A DNA stretch of 64,000 nucleotides from Prinsepia uniflora (lineage: Eukaryota; Streptophyta; Magnoliopsida; Rosales; Rosaceae). This document shows, in pieces, positions 30,291 to 43,438 of the stretch. The first letter of the stretch is position 1. Every line of letters begins with the position of its first letter. The position numbers were made by a program, and so were the translations under genes. The notes below the pieces were generated by a model. That model ran no database searches. It was not told where the DNA came from and was given only the letters and a program-made list of their open reading frames with translations. The stretch spans positions 10,893,781-10,957,780 of the forward strand of contig CM064866.1 of assembly GCA_032719365.1 (NCBI GenBank), read 5' to 3'.

Positions 30291-32567
30291 TATTAATGTT
30301 CCCTAATTTCCCCGGTTAAGAACGATCCATATTTACCAATACTACATCTTCACAAAAAAGGTTTAAATTGCATAACACTTGTTGAATCAAAGATTGAACT
30401 CGTCGCGAAAAGTCTCACAATTCCTGCAAACAGCAAACAATTAGTTATCGTTACTTCAATCGATTTACCCGGGGGGTTGTTCGACCAAGAACACTACGAT
30501 GCTTAAGTTAGCTTTGAGAGAGGAAAGGGATATACTTCGAAACGAAAAATCAACGTACCTTGGAAGTGAAATGTGTCTTGCTATTTATAGGAAAATCTTG
30601 GGAACCTTGGAGCGTTCTGATTGGTCGATTGAATATTTAATTAATAAAATATATTATTAATTAAATGTACTATTTAATAATTGCAAAGATGGTTTATCAT
30701 GATAGTAATGATAATTATTGTATTTTAACATCAATATTAGTCATCTATTATTAAGAATAACGACAATTAATTCTCGGGGAGAATATTGATATCACAGAGA
30801 TAATAACTCGATCAAATAATGTATTTAACTGGTAAATAGATTATTTAATATGCGGGTGTTTTCAAATGATCAACATTATTGCCAGGGGAAAATTGGTCAT
30901 TTTTGGGAATTACGGGTCACGTGGCTGCTTCGTAATTTTCGGATGATTTCGGGTTCCACAACACTCAAATTACGTGTTTAATTAAATGCGTAGTTTGAGC
31001 GTCGTTAGTCACAACCAAACTAGTGATGTAAATGTCAGTGTAGAAACTGAGGACTTCTTGAATTGTACGAAGCACCACGAGAACCTGAAGGGTACGAAAA
31101 CAGAAGGGTGGGCCTAATAATTATTTTAGTGTAAAACACAAGTTATAAAACATACTTTAACCCCTCATTTTGGAAACCGTACTATCAAAATCGTTAAGTT
31201 GCACGTTATACGAGAAATAATAATAAAATAATAATAAATATTAATAATAATCTCGAAGTACGAATATAGTATGTATGAACCACTAATTAAGCTCGTAAGT
31301 CGCTCAAGGCATACGTTCATGACAGGCTGGATACCTATAATATAATCTCGCGTACCTCGACCACGTGAAGGCTGAGTGCATTGCACCATCATCTTATATC
31401 CTCTAGAGCTCGAGGACAAGGTGGCGCTATTACAAATATATTTTGAGCAACAACAAGCGGGTGATCTACCATATGGAGCATGGTTTGTGGTCAAAAGACG
31501 GGTACCTGAAATACCAATGACTCCTAGTTGGTTATCTAACTAATTTCTTATTTAACTATCCCGAGACATCTATGTACTTTTCACAATAAATTCTAACTAA
31601 AACATGCTAAGACAACAATTAAGCAAGCCAAACATACTAATGAAGCTATAGTGAGATAGTCTATCAACTAGCATGCTCGAAAAAAATGATAAAATAAATC
31701 ATATTCTAGCATGCATCATAATCAAACATGTATAAGCATGAACGTGAGAAATTATAGAGTATTAAAACAGAGAAATGAGGCCCATTCACAAACTGGTCGA
31801 AGAGTCAAAATGAACAAAAATTTCAAGCCACGTAAGGTCTTAGTTTGTTACAATCCGAACAAATTTGACCAAAAAGGTTGGTTGACCAATTCCAAGCTAA
31901 CACTACAAGACACCTCTCTTAAGTTGCCCAAAATAAGACTAAAAGGACTCTAAACAGACTAAAAATGTACTTAGACGATCTGAAATGTTCTAAACTAGCC
32001 TCGAGAGCCACCTTAGACTAGTAAGCTGTCTCACGCGCAGCCACGCGCTATTTTGGACCGGGGAAAATTGTCCCACACGTCGTCTCAATCCACGCGTCAG
32101 TCAGAGGTTACCCATCCCATCCACACGCCTTCACATGCTCCCACACATTGGAATATTCACGGCGGTTAACAGTAACAATAAATTCTGATTGAATTAGTGT
32201 TTGTTATGACACCTTAATTTTTTAACAGAATATGCTAATGTTGTTAGTTTATTTCGTTAATTACTAATGGCGTCAGTTGATTTGTAGTTGACCAACCATC
32301 ACTTGAATCCTGTCGGAGATGGCGAAAAAATAGCCGCCATCGATGGTAGTCGATTTCTAAGAATCTCACTAGAAAAATCAAAATTTCTAGCTAGGTCACG
32401 CTTTCTCAAATCATCACTGATTTTGACATGCAATAGTTCTAAACTACCATACTCGAAGTGAGGATCCCAAAATCGAAAGGTTATTGGAAAGGGAACGGTG
32501 GTTCACAACTCTACAACTTCATCACTGTTGTTTGCCATCGATCCTGCCTTAAAGACAACATGCACTT
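30291..32567. other. Unassigned repeat-rich sequence with a possible old inverted long-LTR remnant
   Basis: No gene is supported. On the minus strand, near 31050-31115, ACCCTTCAG|GTTC resembles the acceptor-like motif of the long LTRs. A CACGCGC-rich island stands at 32030-32110. This suggests a decayed, reverse-oriented relative of the solo LTRs, but ends and target duplication were not found. Confidence 0.35.
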
Positions 32568-35500
32568 TGTAACTCTCCGAAAATTTAAGAAGATTTGAAA
32601 TGATGATATTTCCTCTAAAAAATCAGATAGTTGACTTTTTGCTATGGACATCTTTTGGGGAGTTTGAGAAGATCATTGTGAAGGTCTTGGGATCATGAGT
32701 TTGTTGAAAGGAAGCACGCCAAAATTAGAAAATGTAGGAGGTTGATTCAGGTAAAAAAGTCTTAGGGGTATTTTGGTAATTAGGACTTGAAGGGAAATTT
32801 GGTAATTTTACCTATTTGGCATGTGAATCATGTGAGAATTTCTAGAAAATTCTCCAACTTTCCCTCTCAAATCTCTCCCGCCAACATCCCACACTTATAT
32901 ATGTGTTGTTAGTATGATGAAGAGCATTCAGTTAGAAAAGGAAGAACAAGAAGAAAAAAATTAAGGAAAAAGGAAGCCATGATAGGAATAAGAAAACATG
33001 GAGATTAGTAAGCAAAAACGAGAAGAAGGGAGAAAGGTGATCGATAAAAGAAGAAAAGTGAAAGGAAATTGAAGGGTTGGGGAGAGTGGAACCCCAAACC
33101 CGTGAGGGTTAAATGTTGCCCCTAATTCAACTGAGAAATTTAAGGGTAATGGTGTTTTCTCAAGGATTCTATGGTGCTAGTGGAATCCCCAGGACCATTA
33201 CAGGACAAAAGGAGCAACTGTGAATGCTAGGAAACACTAGTTTTAACTTTGGAAACCATGACCAAAAGCTGGGAATTGTGAACATGGCTTCGAGGTTAGT
33301 TTTCCTCGTTTTGATTTCATAGATTCTTTGTCAGGACCCACCCCGGTTCCACCCCGAAAACCGAGGTAAATCCTACTCCCGTCTGACAACCCAAAACGAA
33401 AGACCGAAATGACCTCACAAAAATCACAAATTACATTGTCAGACGCAGGAGAATTTAAAACATCCAAAGTCAACCGTTATGCAGAGAATAGTACCAAAAA
33501 CAAAGTAAAACAAAACTGATACACAGAGTACATGCACAACGGAAAACTGAAACCACGCCGGTTCTCCGCCGTTCGTCCACCATTTTTGTCCCTCTTTCCA
33601 CCATTATCTTCGTCCTCAACCCCGCAACCTATTCCCCTCAACCAAACACGACAACACGATCTACAACTGACCTCCCCAACTCGAAACAGAAACCACCTGT
33701 AAGCCCCTGTTTCTCAATCCAGCCACCCGTACAATCCCCCATCACGGCTTCGTCACAAAAAGGTTCCTAAGGACCTAAGGAGTCGATTAGGACCTACCAG
33801 ACACCTCGACTCGTTCTCAAAAGCCACGACTTAATCATTGAAATCCAACGACAAAATACAGCAAGCGAAGGAAATTAAAGAAATTACATGTACGCCGACC
33901 ACCACCGTGAGCTCTGCTGGGTCTGTTCGACTCTCCTCAGGCCTCACAACACCACCACGGGTCCAATTTGACGGTTTAGTCACGGGAAGTGCACAACCGT
34001 GCACGGTGGTTCTCTGGTTCTGTCCTCCCTGTTTATCGGGTTCTGCTCACCTCATACACACACGATCACATAGTTCCACCCAGAACCACTCCTTAGCTCT
34101 CCCGTCATCTCTATTCCCTCACTCGATCACCAGAACACACAAACACACACTGCACTCGATCAATTCCTCCCGAAATCTCAGTCTCTGTTTCTCTCAAATG
34201 CACACAAATACGACTCACACACACAGTCCAATTTTAAATGCACCGTCCAAACTTGTAGAAGCCTCTAGCCCACTGCCACATGTCACAATCCTATGGTCCC
34301 TGACTCAAAAATATCCAATTGCACCTGTACACTTGTCCCAATCTGCTTTGCACAAATCCCAAAGCACCAAAAGACCAAAAGACCAAAATGCCTCTTGTAA
34401 ATCAAAATTACCATTTTGCCCTTCGTCGTTCTAGACCCGTATCTCACTCGTCCTACGTCCGATGAAAGCATGCCACCTGTCGTTGAACTCAGGACGACGA
34501 AATCTACCTAACGATCCTCGGTCTACGTACAAAAACCCTGTCGTACGAAAAATAAACTTTTTCCCCTATTTTAACCAAATTACGAAAGTGCCCTCGACCT
34601 TCCGAACATCATAACTTCCTCCTCGTATGTCAGAATCGGACATGCCAACTGTCTACAGACTCGTGACGCCCCAAACTACGTCACGGTCATCGGTTAATGC
34701 CCAATTGACTGCCCGAACTAAAAGTCAACAATTTGCCCAAATCAGGGGCAAAATTGTCATTCTACGCCCAAAGTCCAAAAGTAACCAACTAAACACCGAT
34801 TAGGCTCACTAATCCGTTACTAATCACTTCACTAATCCCGACTCCCGGGACGGGTCGTTACATTCTTTCATGACCTTCATTGGAAGAAGTTTAATCGTTA
34901 AAACACGTAAAATGGTCGCGAAATGGTGAAAATATACCCGGGTTGTGATCACGGGTCGGATGACCCGAATCACAAACCTGTAAGAGGAAGACGGCGACTA
35001 CGCTTGCGACTGCGCACTGTGACGCGCGTGAACACCACGCACAGAGACTTGTGGTGGTGCGTGGAGGCGTGTGCGGCACAATTTCGTCGTCCGGTCAATA
35101 CGAAAAATACTCATCTTTTCATTTTGAGTTCAATGGTACTAAGATTGTGTTAAATGGACTTTGTTTGAATATAGTTTAGGTTATTTAAATTATTATGTTA
35201 TATTATAAACTTCAATTAGATTTTGGTTTAAATTAGGTCTTTTGGTATAAATTGTGGTACCTGAATGTGGGATTAAAGAGTAGTTATATTAATATGGTCA
35301 TGATTATAGTGATGATTATATGGTTGTTATGTTTTTGATGGATTAGGATGAATTAAAAGTGATAAAGAAGTGTGATATATGTTAGTAACATGGTGATCCT
35401 AGATAATTGTTTTGAGATGTTAAGGATGGGCACTTTATTGTCTAAATTGTAGTGCTAATTACTTAATGAAAACAATTAATATTGGATGAAGATTGGATGC

Positions 35501-36138
35501 AAAAAGGAGTATGTGAACATTCCAAAACTAGAGTTCTATTTGGAATTTCATTAAGTAATATTTATGATGAGAAATAGGGATAAAAAAAGGAGTTAATTAT
35601 GAGGATTAGTTGTGTGAATGATGGAAGGGCTATTAGTCGTAAATTATGTGGATTGTGAATATATGAATATTTGCATGCTTTAAATTTGTTATTATAACCT
35701 TAAAGAGGGATTCTAATTGATTGGAAAATATAAAGAAGGTAAATATATGAAGCATTTGGCTAGAAAGGGTGATGTACATAATTAAGAACTTCCATCATGA
35801 TAAGGCCTTTGCTTAGGCTTATGTATGAATGGAAGATTGGTTAATTATTGTATGGATTTTTCAAAGATCATTTACTATATGGATTTGGAATATACAAAGG
35901 ATTATATAAGTGTATAATTGATATTGTTTTTTTCGATAAATGTAATAAGAAAAGTAAGATCGAATAGGGTTAAACCAGTAAATCTTCACAACTTGTCTGG
36001 TTAATGGGTTGGATGTGGGCGAAAATCTCGAAAGGGTGGACTTATCTTGGTTAAATTACTAAGTTTTGAATATGATTAAAAAATTTAGATCTCTTTAACC
36101 GGTCCAGTTTTCGTGAAATTCAGGGATGGGTCGTGTCA
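32568..36138 (+). mobile_element. Probable solo LTR E, interrupted by solo LTR B
   Basis: It begins TGTAACTCTCCGAAAATTT, resembling the start of LTR F, and ends CAGGGATGGGTCGTGTCA, like LTR G. It has a GC-rich island at about 35010-35085 (GACGCGCGTG...CACGC). LTR B (33329-34862) is inserted within it with a clean duplication. Without B it is about 2.0 kb. No matching target duplication was found at the outer ends, so the left boundary is tentative. Confidence 0.5.
33329..34862 (-). mobile_element. Solo LTR B (internally deleted member of the D family)
   Basis: On the plus strand it runs TGTCAGGACCCACC...GGGTCGTTACA and is flanked by TTCTT (33324-33328, 34863-34867). It is 1,534 bases. Its 3'-end block matches the end of LTR D closely, but the region corresponding to about 38760-40155 of D, including the GC-rich island and the presumed intron, is missing. 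The breakpoint is near 33560. Confidence 0.85.
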
Positions 36139-37630
36139 AAGTAAGTCCAATTTTGAGCTCTCACAAAGGAATTATAAGGGTACAAATTTCAAACCCAAAC
36201 ATTACCTTGAGAAGCCAAAAAATGGTCGAAAAGTTTCAATTCCTGTGATTTTTTCTCATCGTATTGTCACTTACGGTAGTCCTTCAGGTGCGAGACCACC
36301 ACGATTGACCTCGTCTCATCAAGGTGTTCAAGGGCGTGATAATGTTGAAGGATGGTTTGTTCAATAACATGGACGGTACTGAGGCTCACAGTGACTTCGC
36401 CTTCGAACTCCTTCCATACCTCGGTGATGTTCCGTAACCAGGGAAAAGTGAATGGCTTCGTCTATTCAAGATGCGGAAGAGATGGCAATGATAGAGTCTA
36501 GATAGCACAGAAGTAAAGGTGGTGATCATAAGTAGGTTGCTTTGTTTTTGGGCGTGAGTTTGGTGAGAGGAAGATGACAATGACATGGGTTTGAGAGTGC
36601 GAGAGGGTGTGAGACTAGAGTTGGTTTGTTAGGGTTGCAACTGGGCCAACAATATAATTGAAATTTGGGTTTAATGATTTCCTCGAGTCCAAATAGATAA
36701 ATGGGCTTGGATTTAGACTCGGGTTTTAGGTAACTCAAGCAAGAGCTTGAAAAAGAAAAAAAAGAGCACCGGTCCGAAAAAGATCTCATAGTGGTAAAAG
36801 AGTCAATTTAGGTATTTTGGTTTCTAGTTTTCGGAACAGGATTTAACAATATACCCCCTTAAAAGACACACAGGTCCAAACGATTCACTGGGTCTCTCTG
36901 ATAGGTATTAACTTCAAATTCCAAACTTCTTTATCCTACAAACTCGTTGTATGTTATCTCAAATGATACAATTAATGTTCAAAACAGCGCTAGGCATTCC
37001 CAGGGCAGCGAGCAGAAACCTAGAGCCTAGGAGGTTTTTTTTTAAAGGGAAAAATACAATAAATTAAAAGTACAATGGTATTACTATAAATAGTTTCACA
37101 TCACAATATCACAATTTATATAAATATGCAATTAATTATAATAAGTGTAATCACTTAATTAATTACTAATTAATATATATTTAGTTATTGGACTACTCAA
37201 TTTGATCCAATTCAAATATTAGATTTGATATAGGGCCTATCCCACTTGACTCAAGCACAGTTAGCAGAGTCAACACGAGAATCTTTACACTTTAATTGAG
37301 CGGAACCAATTTCGACTCTTCGTTAATAACGAAGATTCTAGAAAACAACAATAAGAAAACGAGAGAGCAGTGTGTTCGATTGAGGCATTGACTTGTGAAT
37401 TAAGAGTTGCGACTCTTCATTAGCAATGAAGGCGACAAGCTTGCGAATTACGATCAAGACTTCCATCGTGAACGTGAAGGAAATAGGTTTCGGACTCTCC
37501 GAATCGGTTATGGTAACGGGTGAATCATATCTCAAACTTTAGGCGATATCGGCTTCTTCGAATCGATGTTGGTAACTATTTATGAATATGAATCGACGGT
37601 GACAACTGGAAATCGATGGTGGTAACGGTG
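36139..37630. other. Unassigned sequence between LTRs E and D
   Basis: AT-rich, no supported gene. CCTAGAGCCTAGG-like stretches near 37000-37040 and simple alternations are seen. It is probably further transposon debris. Confidence 0.35.
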
Positions 37631-37635
37631 AGTAC

Positions 37636-40385
37636 TGTAACGACCCGTCCCAGGAATTAGGGTTAAGACCGTGTTTAAAATGAGATTAGTGAGCTTAATT
37701 GGTGGTTAGTCAGTTACGATAGGTCCAGTAGCGTAGAATGACGATTTTGACCCTAAGTTGGGCAAAATGTTGACTTTGAGTTCGGGCGGTCAAATGGACT
37801 TTAACCAATGACCGTGACGTAGTTCGGGACGTCACGAATCCGTAGACAGGTGGCATACCCGATTCCGACATCCGAGAAGGAAGTTATGATGTTCGGAAGG
37901 TTGAGGGCATTACCGTAAATTGGCTAAAATAGGGGGAAAAGTTGACTTTTCGTACGATTGGGTTTTGACACGTTGACCTAGGACCGTTAGGTAGATCTCG
38001 TCGTCCTGAGTTCGATGACAGGTGGGACGTTCTAGGGGTCTGGTTGGTTCTAGGGAACACGGTTCCAATTATTTGGACCGTGTGTGTGTGTTCGTGTGTG
38101 CCCGTGTGTGTGTGTTCGAAGAAGAGAGAACAGAGACTGAGAGATTGAGGGAGTTGGACGTTGATCGTGAGTGTTGGTGTATCTGGTGAGTGGAGAGTGA
38201 CCAGAGATTGAGAGAGAGACAGTGAGTGAGTTGGGAGGTGTCGTGCTTGTGTGTGTGCGAAGTGGGAGTTCACGGGGAAAACCAGAAAAACAGAGAAAAG
38301 GTGAGAGATCGTGGTGGTGGTGTGGTCGTGTACTGTTCAATTGGACTCGAAAAGAAGCTGGGGACGACTCTGTGGACTCCAGGGAGTGCGGCGGTGAGCA
38401 CGGCGGCGGTCGACGACAGGTAATTTCTTCTTCCCGTTCTTTTGCTCTGTTTTGGCCGGGAACTTCAAACCAAAAGTCGTAGCTTTTGGGCATGAGTCGA
38501 GGATTTTGGTGAGTAATGGTAGGTTCAGTAGGGTCCTAGGAAGCGTTTAGTGTAGCCACCGTGACGGGGGAAGACTTGGGTGGCCAGAATGGGAAACAGG
38601 GGACTGTCGGGTTTTTGTTTCGAGCTTGAGTCGACGGGTTTTGGACGGTGTCGAGGTGTTTGGAATAGGGGAATGGGTTGCTTAATATTGGACGATGAAG
38701 ATGGTGAAGAAAGGAAGGGAAACGGAGACGGCACGGCGGAGAACCGGGAACGCCGGTTCAGACCGGTTCACGCGAGGTAGACGACGGTGAATAGTACCCG
38801 GTGTGCAGGCGCGTGAGGCCACGCGCAGCAACTTTAGGCGGCGCGTGGGGGCGCGTGCGGCGGTGTTTGGGAAAACGGTCAATTGAGTTTTTGTTATAAA
38901 TGTTATAACGAATCCATTGGAATTGGTTTCGGGTTAATCGGACGTCGTTTGAGGTTAGTCCCGCGGGGTTGAAGGTTTAGGGTTCCGGTTTGTTACGTTT
39001 AGGACCCGGGGTTTTTTGGGAAAAATTAGGTGGATCTTCGTAGATGTGTTAGTAACGTTCGTGGGTGGTTGTTGACAGGATCGGGATTTCCCGAGGAAGC
39101 TGAGGAACGTACGGGACGTTCGGGACTTGACTGAGGGCTTGGTATTGTGAGTGGACCCTTTCTCTAAACTCGAGCATGCATAACTGCTTTTAATTACTTG
39201 TTTTATGGTTTTACATGAGATTCCATGATTATTGGTTTTACATTATTGCACGTTTTTCGAGGAAATACGGTTTTCAGCACGTTTTACGAGGAAGCTTGAT
39301 TTCGGATTCCAATGCCATGATTTGGGGTTTTTAAATGATAGGAGATTTTCAATGATTATAAATGGATTTTGAGACGTGATATGATAATTAAAGGTTTTTG
39401 GTTTTAAAATCGGATTTCGAAAATCGTGATTTGGTTTTAAAGTTGAAAAGTGGAATTCCGGATTTGGGTTCGGAATGACGGTTCTGGACGCCGGAAGGGT
39501 TTCGGACCGGTGATTTCGGATTCGGGTTTGGATATGGATTTAGAATTTGTTTTCAATTGGTTTTGGATTGGATTTTCTGGATCTGTATATTGAGTTTAAA
39601 GACCCGGATATTGATTTGACGGGGGACGGGCCCGGATTGGGTTTAAAGACCTGAATTGAGTTTAAAGACTCGGGAGTTTAAAGACTCCGATATATTGATA
39701 TTTCCCCCGTAGGCCTGTTGAGTTTAAAGACTCGGGAGTTTAAAGACTCGGATATTATTGAGTCCTGGATTGAGTTTAAAGACGTGGGAGTTTAAAGACT
39801 CGGATAGATCCAGCAGGTTTGATCGGATAATGATGGCTTGATATTTATGTTTTGTGATACGGTTTTATGGTGCTTATGATATGATTTCTATAATTGTTTT
39901 TATAATGATTCAGTAAATGTTTTATGACGATCCTTCTAGGATTTCTAACTGTTTTCAATAACTGGGTTATGCATGTGATTTCAAAACGGAGGGCTAAAAC
40001 CCTGGTTTTATTATGAAATGGTTTTCGGAAATTCTTTTCTTATTTATGGTCCACTCACACCTTCTATTTTAAATTGCCCTCCAGGTCGTGGAGCTAGCGC
40101 GGGGTTGTGACGTCGATGTAGCGTCGGAGGCATAGAATTTTTCGAGAGTGACCCCGGAGTGCTTAAAATTTTCCGTTGTGCGTGTATCTTGTTTATCGGT
40201 TTTCTTTCCTTTGTATATGGTACTATGCTCTGTAAAACTTGACTTCGGGATGTTTAAAGTTTCTCCTGCGTCTGACTGTGTAATTTGGTGGTTTTTTGTG
40301 AGTTTACTTCGGTTTAGTGTCGGGGTGTCAGACGGGAGCAGGATTTACCTCGGTTTTCGGGGTGGAACCGGGGTGGGTCCTGACA
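37636..40385 (+). mobile_element. Solo LTR D
   Basis: 2,750 bases from TGTAACGACCCGTCCC to GGGGTGGGTCCTGACA, flanked by AGTAC (37631-37635, 40386-40390). Landmarks: GC-rich island 38803-38872, GTGAGTGGACC at 39147, an eight-copy GTTTAAAGAC repeat at 39592-39803, CACTCACAC...CCCTCCAG ending at 40084, and the inverted pair GTCTGAC/GTCAGAC at 40270-40333. There is no coding. It and B are in opposite orientation with different duplications, so they are separate insertions. Confidence 0.88.
39592..39803 (+). repeat. GTTTAAAGACTCGG short tandem repeats in LTR D
   Basis: About eight copies of GTTTAAAGAC, mostly followed by TCGG. Pairs are joined as ACTC-GG-GAGT, a small self-complementary unit. They sit in the same part of the LTR as the palindrome arrays of LTRs A, C, G and H. 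Confidence 0.8.
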
Positions 40386-40390
40386 AGTAC

Positions 40391-42699
40391 TAAGTCATAT
40401 CTCACATGCATATTTTTATTTGCTTTATGAGGTTTTCTAATGAATGCTTGGCTATTGTAAAGATTAATCAAGCGATTTAAAATTTTGGGTTCTACGAATT
40501 AGGAGTAAGTCCTTCCCCAAACTTTAAATTTGGATTTGGTTTTTATTTTGAGTTCGAGTTTTCGGTTTTTCTAAAACTCTTCTACGTTTCAACCTAAAAA
40601 AACCAGGAACAATTAATGCTGCTAGCCGCCCAGTCACCTAGCCGCGGAGGTCTGCTTAGTCCACTGAGTCCACTTACACGCCGCGTTATGCCGCATAATG
40701 CCTCTACTGTGTTTCTCTCCCACCAAGCCCTTATTCGGGGCCGCTCAGCCCAACCAAACCCCTAGGCGGCCACCTAGGTTGCCATCTAGAACATTGGATA
40801 CAATAAATGTCAAATTTCCCAAATCAACTCTGGAACCTCCCAAAAGCAAATTTGTCTTTCACTAAAAAATTCATGTAGTTTAAACTTCTGACAAGACCCC
40901 CGTGTTCCCAACTGTCTTGTAATGTAACATGTGTCAAAGTCTCTCTATTCATTGTCTAAAGCATATGGTCGGTAAGAAGGTTTAGAGAGAAAGTCCGCCC
41001 ATATGCGTAACTGTGATTCTCATTCAAACTCATCTGTCACAAGTTAAACGACTAGGGTGACAAACATTCGTAAAGTCCGAGTCGTTAAATACCCAACACA
41101 CTGACTAATTCTTAGGTGTAAAACTCGAAAATAACTCAGGGTTCAAAAGTGAAAGGCTAACCCATATTGGATAAAATTGTTGTTGTCTTATCCTATCCAA
41201 AAAGGTACTTCAACTTTAAACTCGGAGTTAACGATCATACTAAGCCATAAGTACAAAAGTCACCTGATAACAATTATGTACATAACAACTGCTACTCGAG
41301 TCGTAACAAGGGATTTTGTCACATTTTTTACAACAATCGTTAATGTGAACAACTAACCACAAAATTTTTCCAAAATGCCAACTCAAGTTGTTGCACAAAA
41401 AACTAATTTTGAGGTCTAAATGGATACCATTTAGTATTTTAGTTGGAAAATCTAGGGAATGATGAGCAAGTCATTTTAAGATGAAAGTATAAGACATGAT
41501 GAAAACATAAAAGGTATTGAATTAGGATCAGTAAAATGGCCAACCCCAAAAGTTTTTTGGGATTATAGAAGAAATTGCACAAGGCACAACATCCAAAAAA
41601 AATTAAATATCAACTCAACGTCTCAGATACAAACGACCCCAAAATGAGTCATGTTGTCAGTTTTAAAAATTATTTAATTTGCAACGCGAAGTACCTAAAA
41701 CATTAATGTGGTGGTTAGGTTCATCAATAAAAAGTTGAACTAGACCATTCCAAAAATATTTCTAAAATGTTTAGTTAATATGAAAGTGTAAGTGACAGCA
41801 GTGAACAACAATTTTTTTTGGAAAACACTAAAAACAAGGAAGAAGGTTTATAAAAATAGGTCAAGCATGCAAGATAAGACATATATGACGAAGTGTTAAA
41901 TCATATTAAGAAACTTTAAAACAACTACTAATAACTATAAGGAAGAGAAAACTTATTAAATAAAAATTACCACAATGGTCAATAATAGTAGTTAAAAACC
42001 ATCAATATCTACTTTTAAATAAAATGAGTGAAAGCGACTAAGGAAACATACAAAATTTAGATTTAAAAAGACATAATTCTAAACAATTGAATATCATGTC
42101 AAACAAAAATTTAACAAATTTTTTAACTTAAATGTACGGTATCAAGTTATATCACGTCAAAACACATGCTCCAATCATGACACCGTTACCAATAAGAAAA
42201 TTTTGCATGAATAGTAAAATGTGACACAAAACTCAATAGTAAAGCAAACTTATTTGCAAGATGGTTAATGAATTGTAGAATAACCGTGGTAGAGTAAATT
42301 ATGTGCTTAAAAGTGGCACTTGAACTAGATGCATAAAATATGTAACCAAAAGCAAGAAAAAAATAGCAAGGTTGCCTTTGATAAAACCATACTTTGCAAG
42401 GAAAAATGGCTACACGTCCTACTAGACGAACAAGAGAAAAGTTCCCCAGTCTGCTTCCTAAACTGCATGTTGGCACACTTCAGTAAGGCAATATGGGAAC
42501 CTACAATATATTGAGTAACCTTGATTTCAAAATGTTAATTTTCCCTACTCACATCAACTAGAAATTTTATTTTGAATTAACCCTAAAATTTTGATTTAAT
42601 CGAGAACGTAACTAATTTGCAAAGGCTTTGTTAAACTCCTTATGAGAATCCTAAGTCTCTAGGGATGTGATTTTGTTAACAAAAGTCTAACAAGGTGAT
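40391..42699. other. Unassigned AT-rich sequence before the gypsy pol remnant
   Basis: No coding supported. A GC-rich patch at about 40620-40800 (GCCGCCCAG..., CCTAGGCGGCCACCTAGG) stands out from AT-rich flanks and may be part of a small DNA transposon. The rest is probably a decayed upstream part of the gypsy element whose pol begins near 42700. Confidence 0.35.
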
Positions 42700-43438
42700 T
42701 TCCTAAACCTTTGGTTAAGTCCGGTACAACTACAACTTTCAGAATGGTTTCTGTGATCTCACCTCCTGAGTTAATTCGCCATGCCACAACATAGGAGGGC
42801 CATTTTCGTCTCCCCTTCACCGATCAAATCCTTGAAATGTTAGATGGTCATTCTTTTTATTATTTTCTTCATGGATACACTGGATATAACCAAATTTCTA
42901 TAACACAAGAGGATCAAGAAAAGACAATGTTCACTTGCCTCTTTGGCACATTTACATATCGATGTTTGCCCTTTGGACTATGTAATGCTCCTGGGACCTT
43001 TCAACGATGTATGGTTAGTATCTTTTCTGATTACATTGAGATTTTTTTTTTGGCTCAAATATTAGTGAATGCTTAAATAATCTAGAATTGATACTTAAAA
43101 GTTGTGTTGAAACAAACTTTGTGCTTAATTGGGAAAAATGTCACTTCATGGTAAAACAAGGTATTGTGTGAGGCCACATAGTCTCTTCTAGGGGAATTGA
43201 AGTTGATAAGGCTAAGGTCGGTTTAATAAGGTACTTACCATACCCCACATCCATGAGGGCAGTTCGATCTTTTCTAGGTTATGCAGGTTTCTATAGGTGA
43301 TTCATTCAAGACCTCTCAAAGATTGCACGCCCCCTCACTATGTTGTTGCAAAAAGACATCCCTTTTGAGTTCAATGACGAGTGCAAGACTGCTTTTGACA
43401 AGAACAAAACCTTGTTGACTACGGGACCCATCATGCAA

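Noticed and set aside
37884..38493. Minus-strand proteins with Thr-His repeats at 37884-38493
   Set aside because: They are frames over a GT-rich stretch of LTR D with no family features.
33329..40385. LTRs B and D as the two ends of one retrotransposon
   Set aside because: They are inverted relative to each other and have different target duplications (TTCTT and AGTAC).
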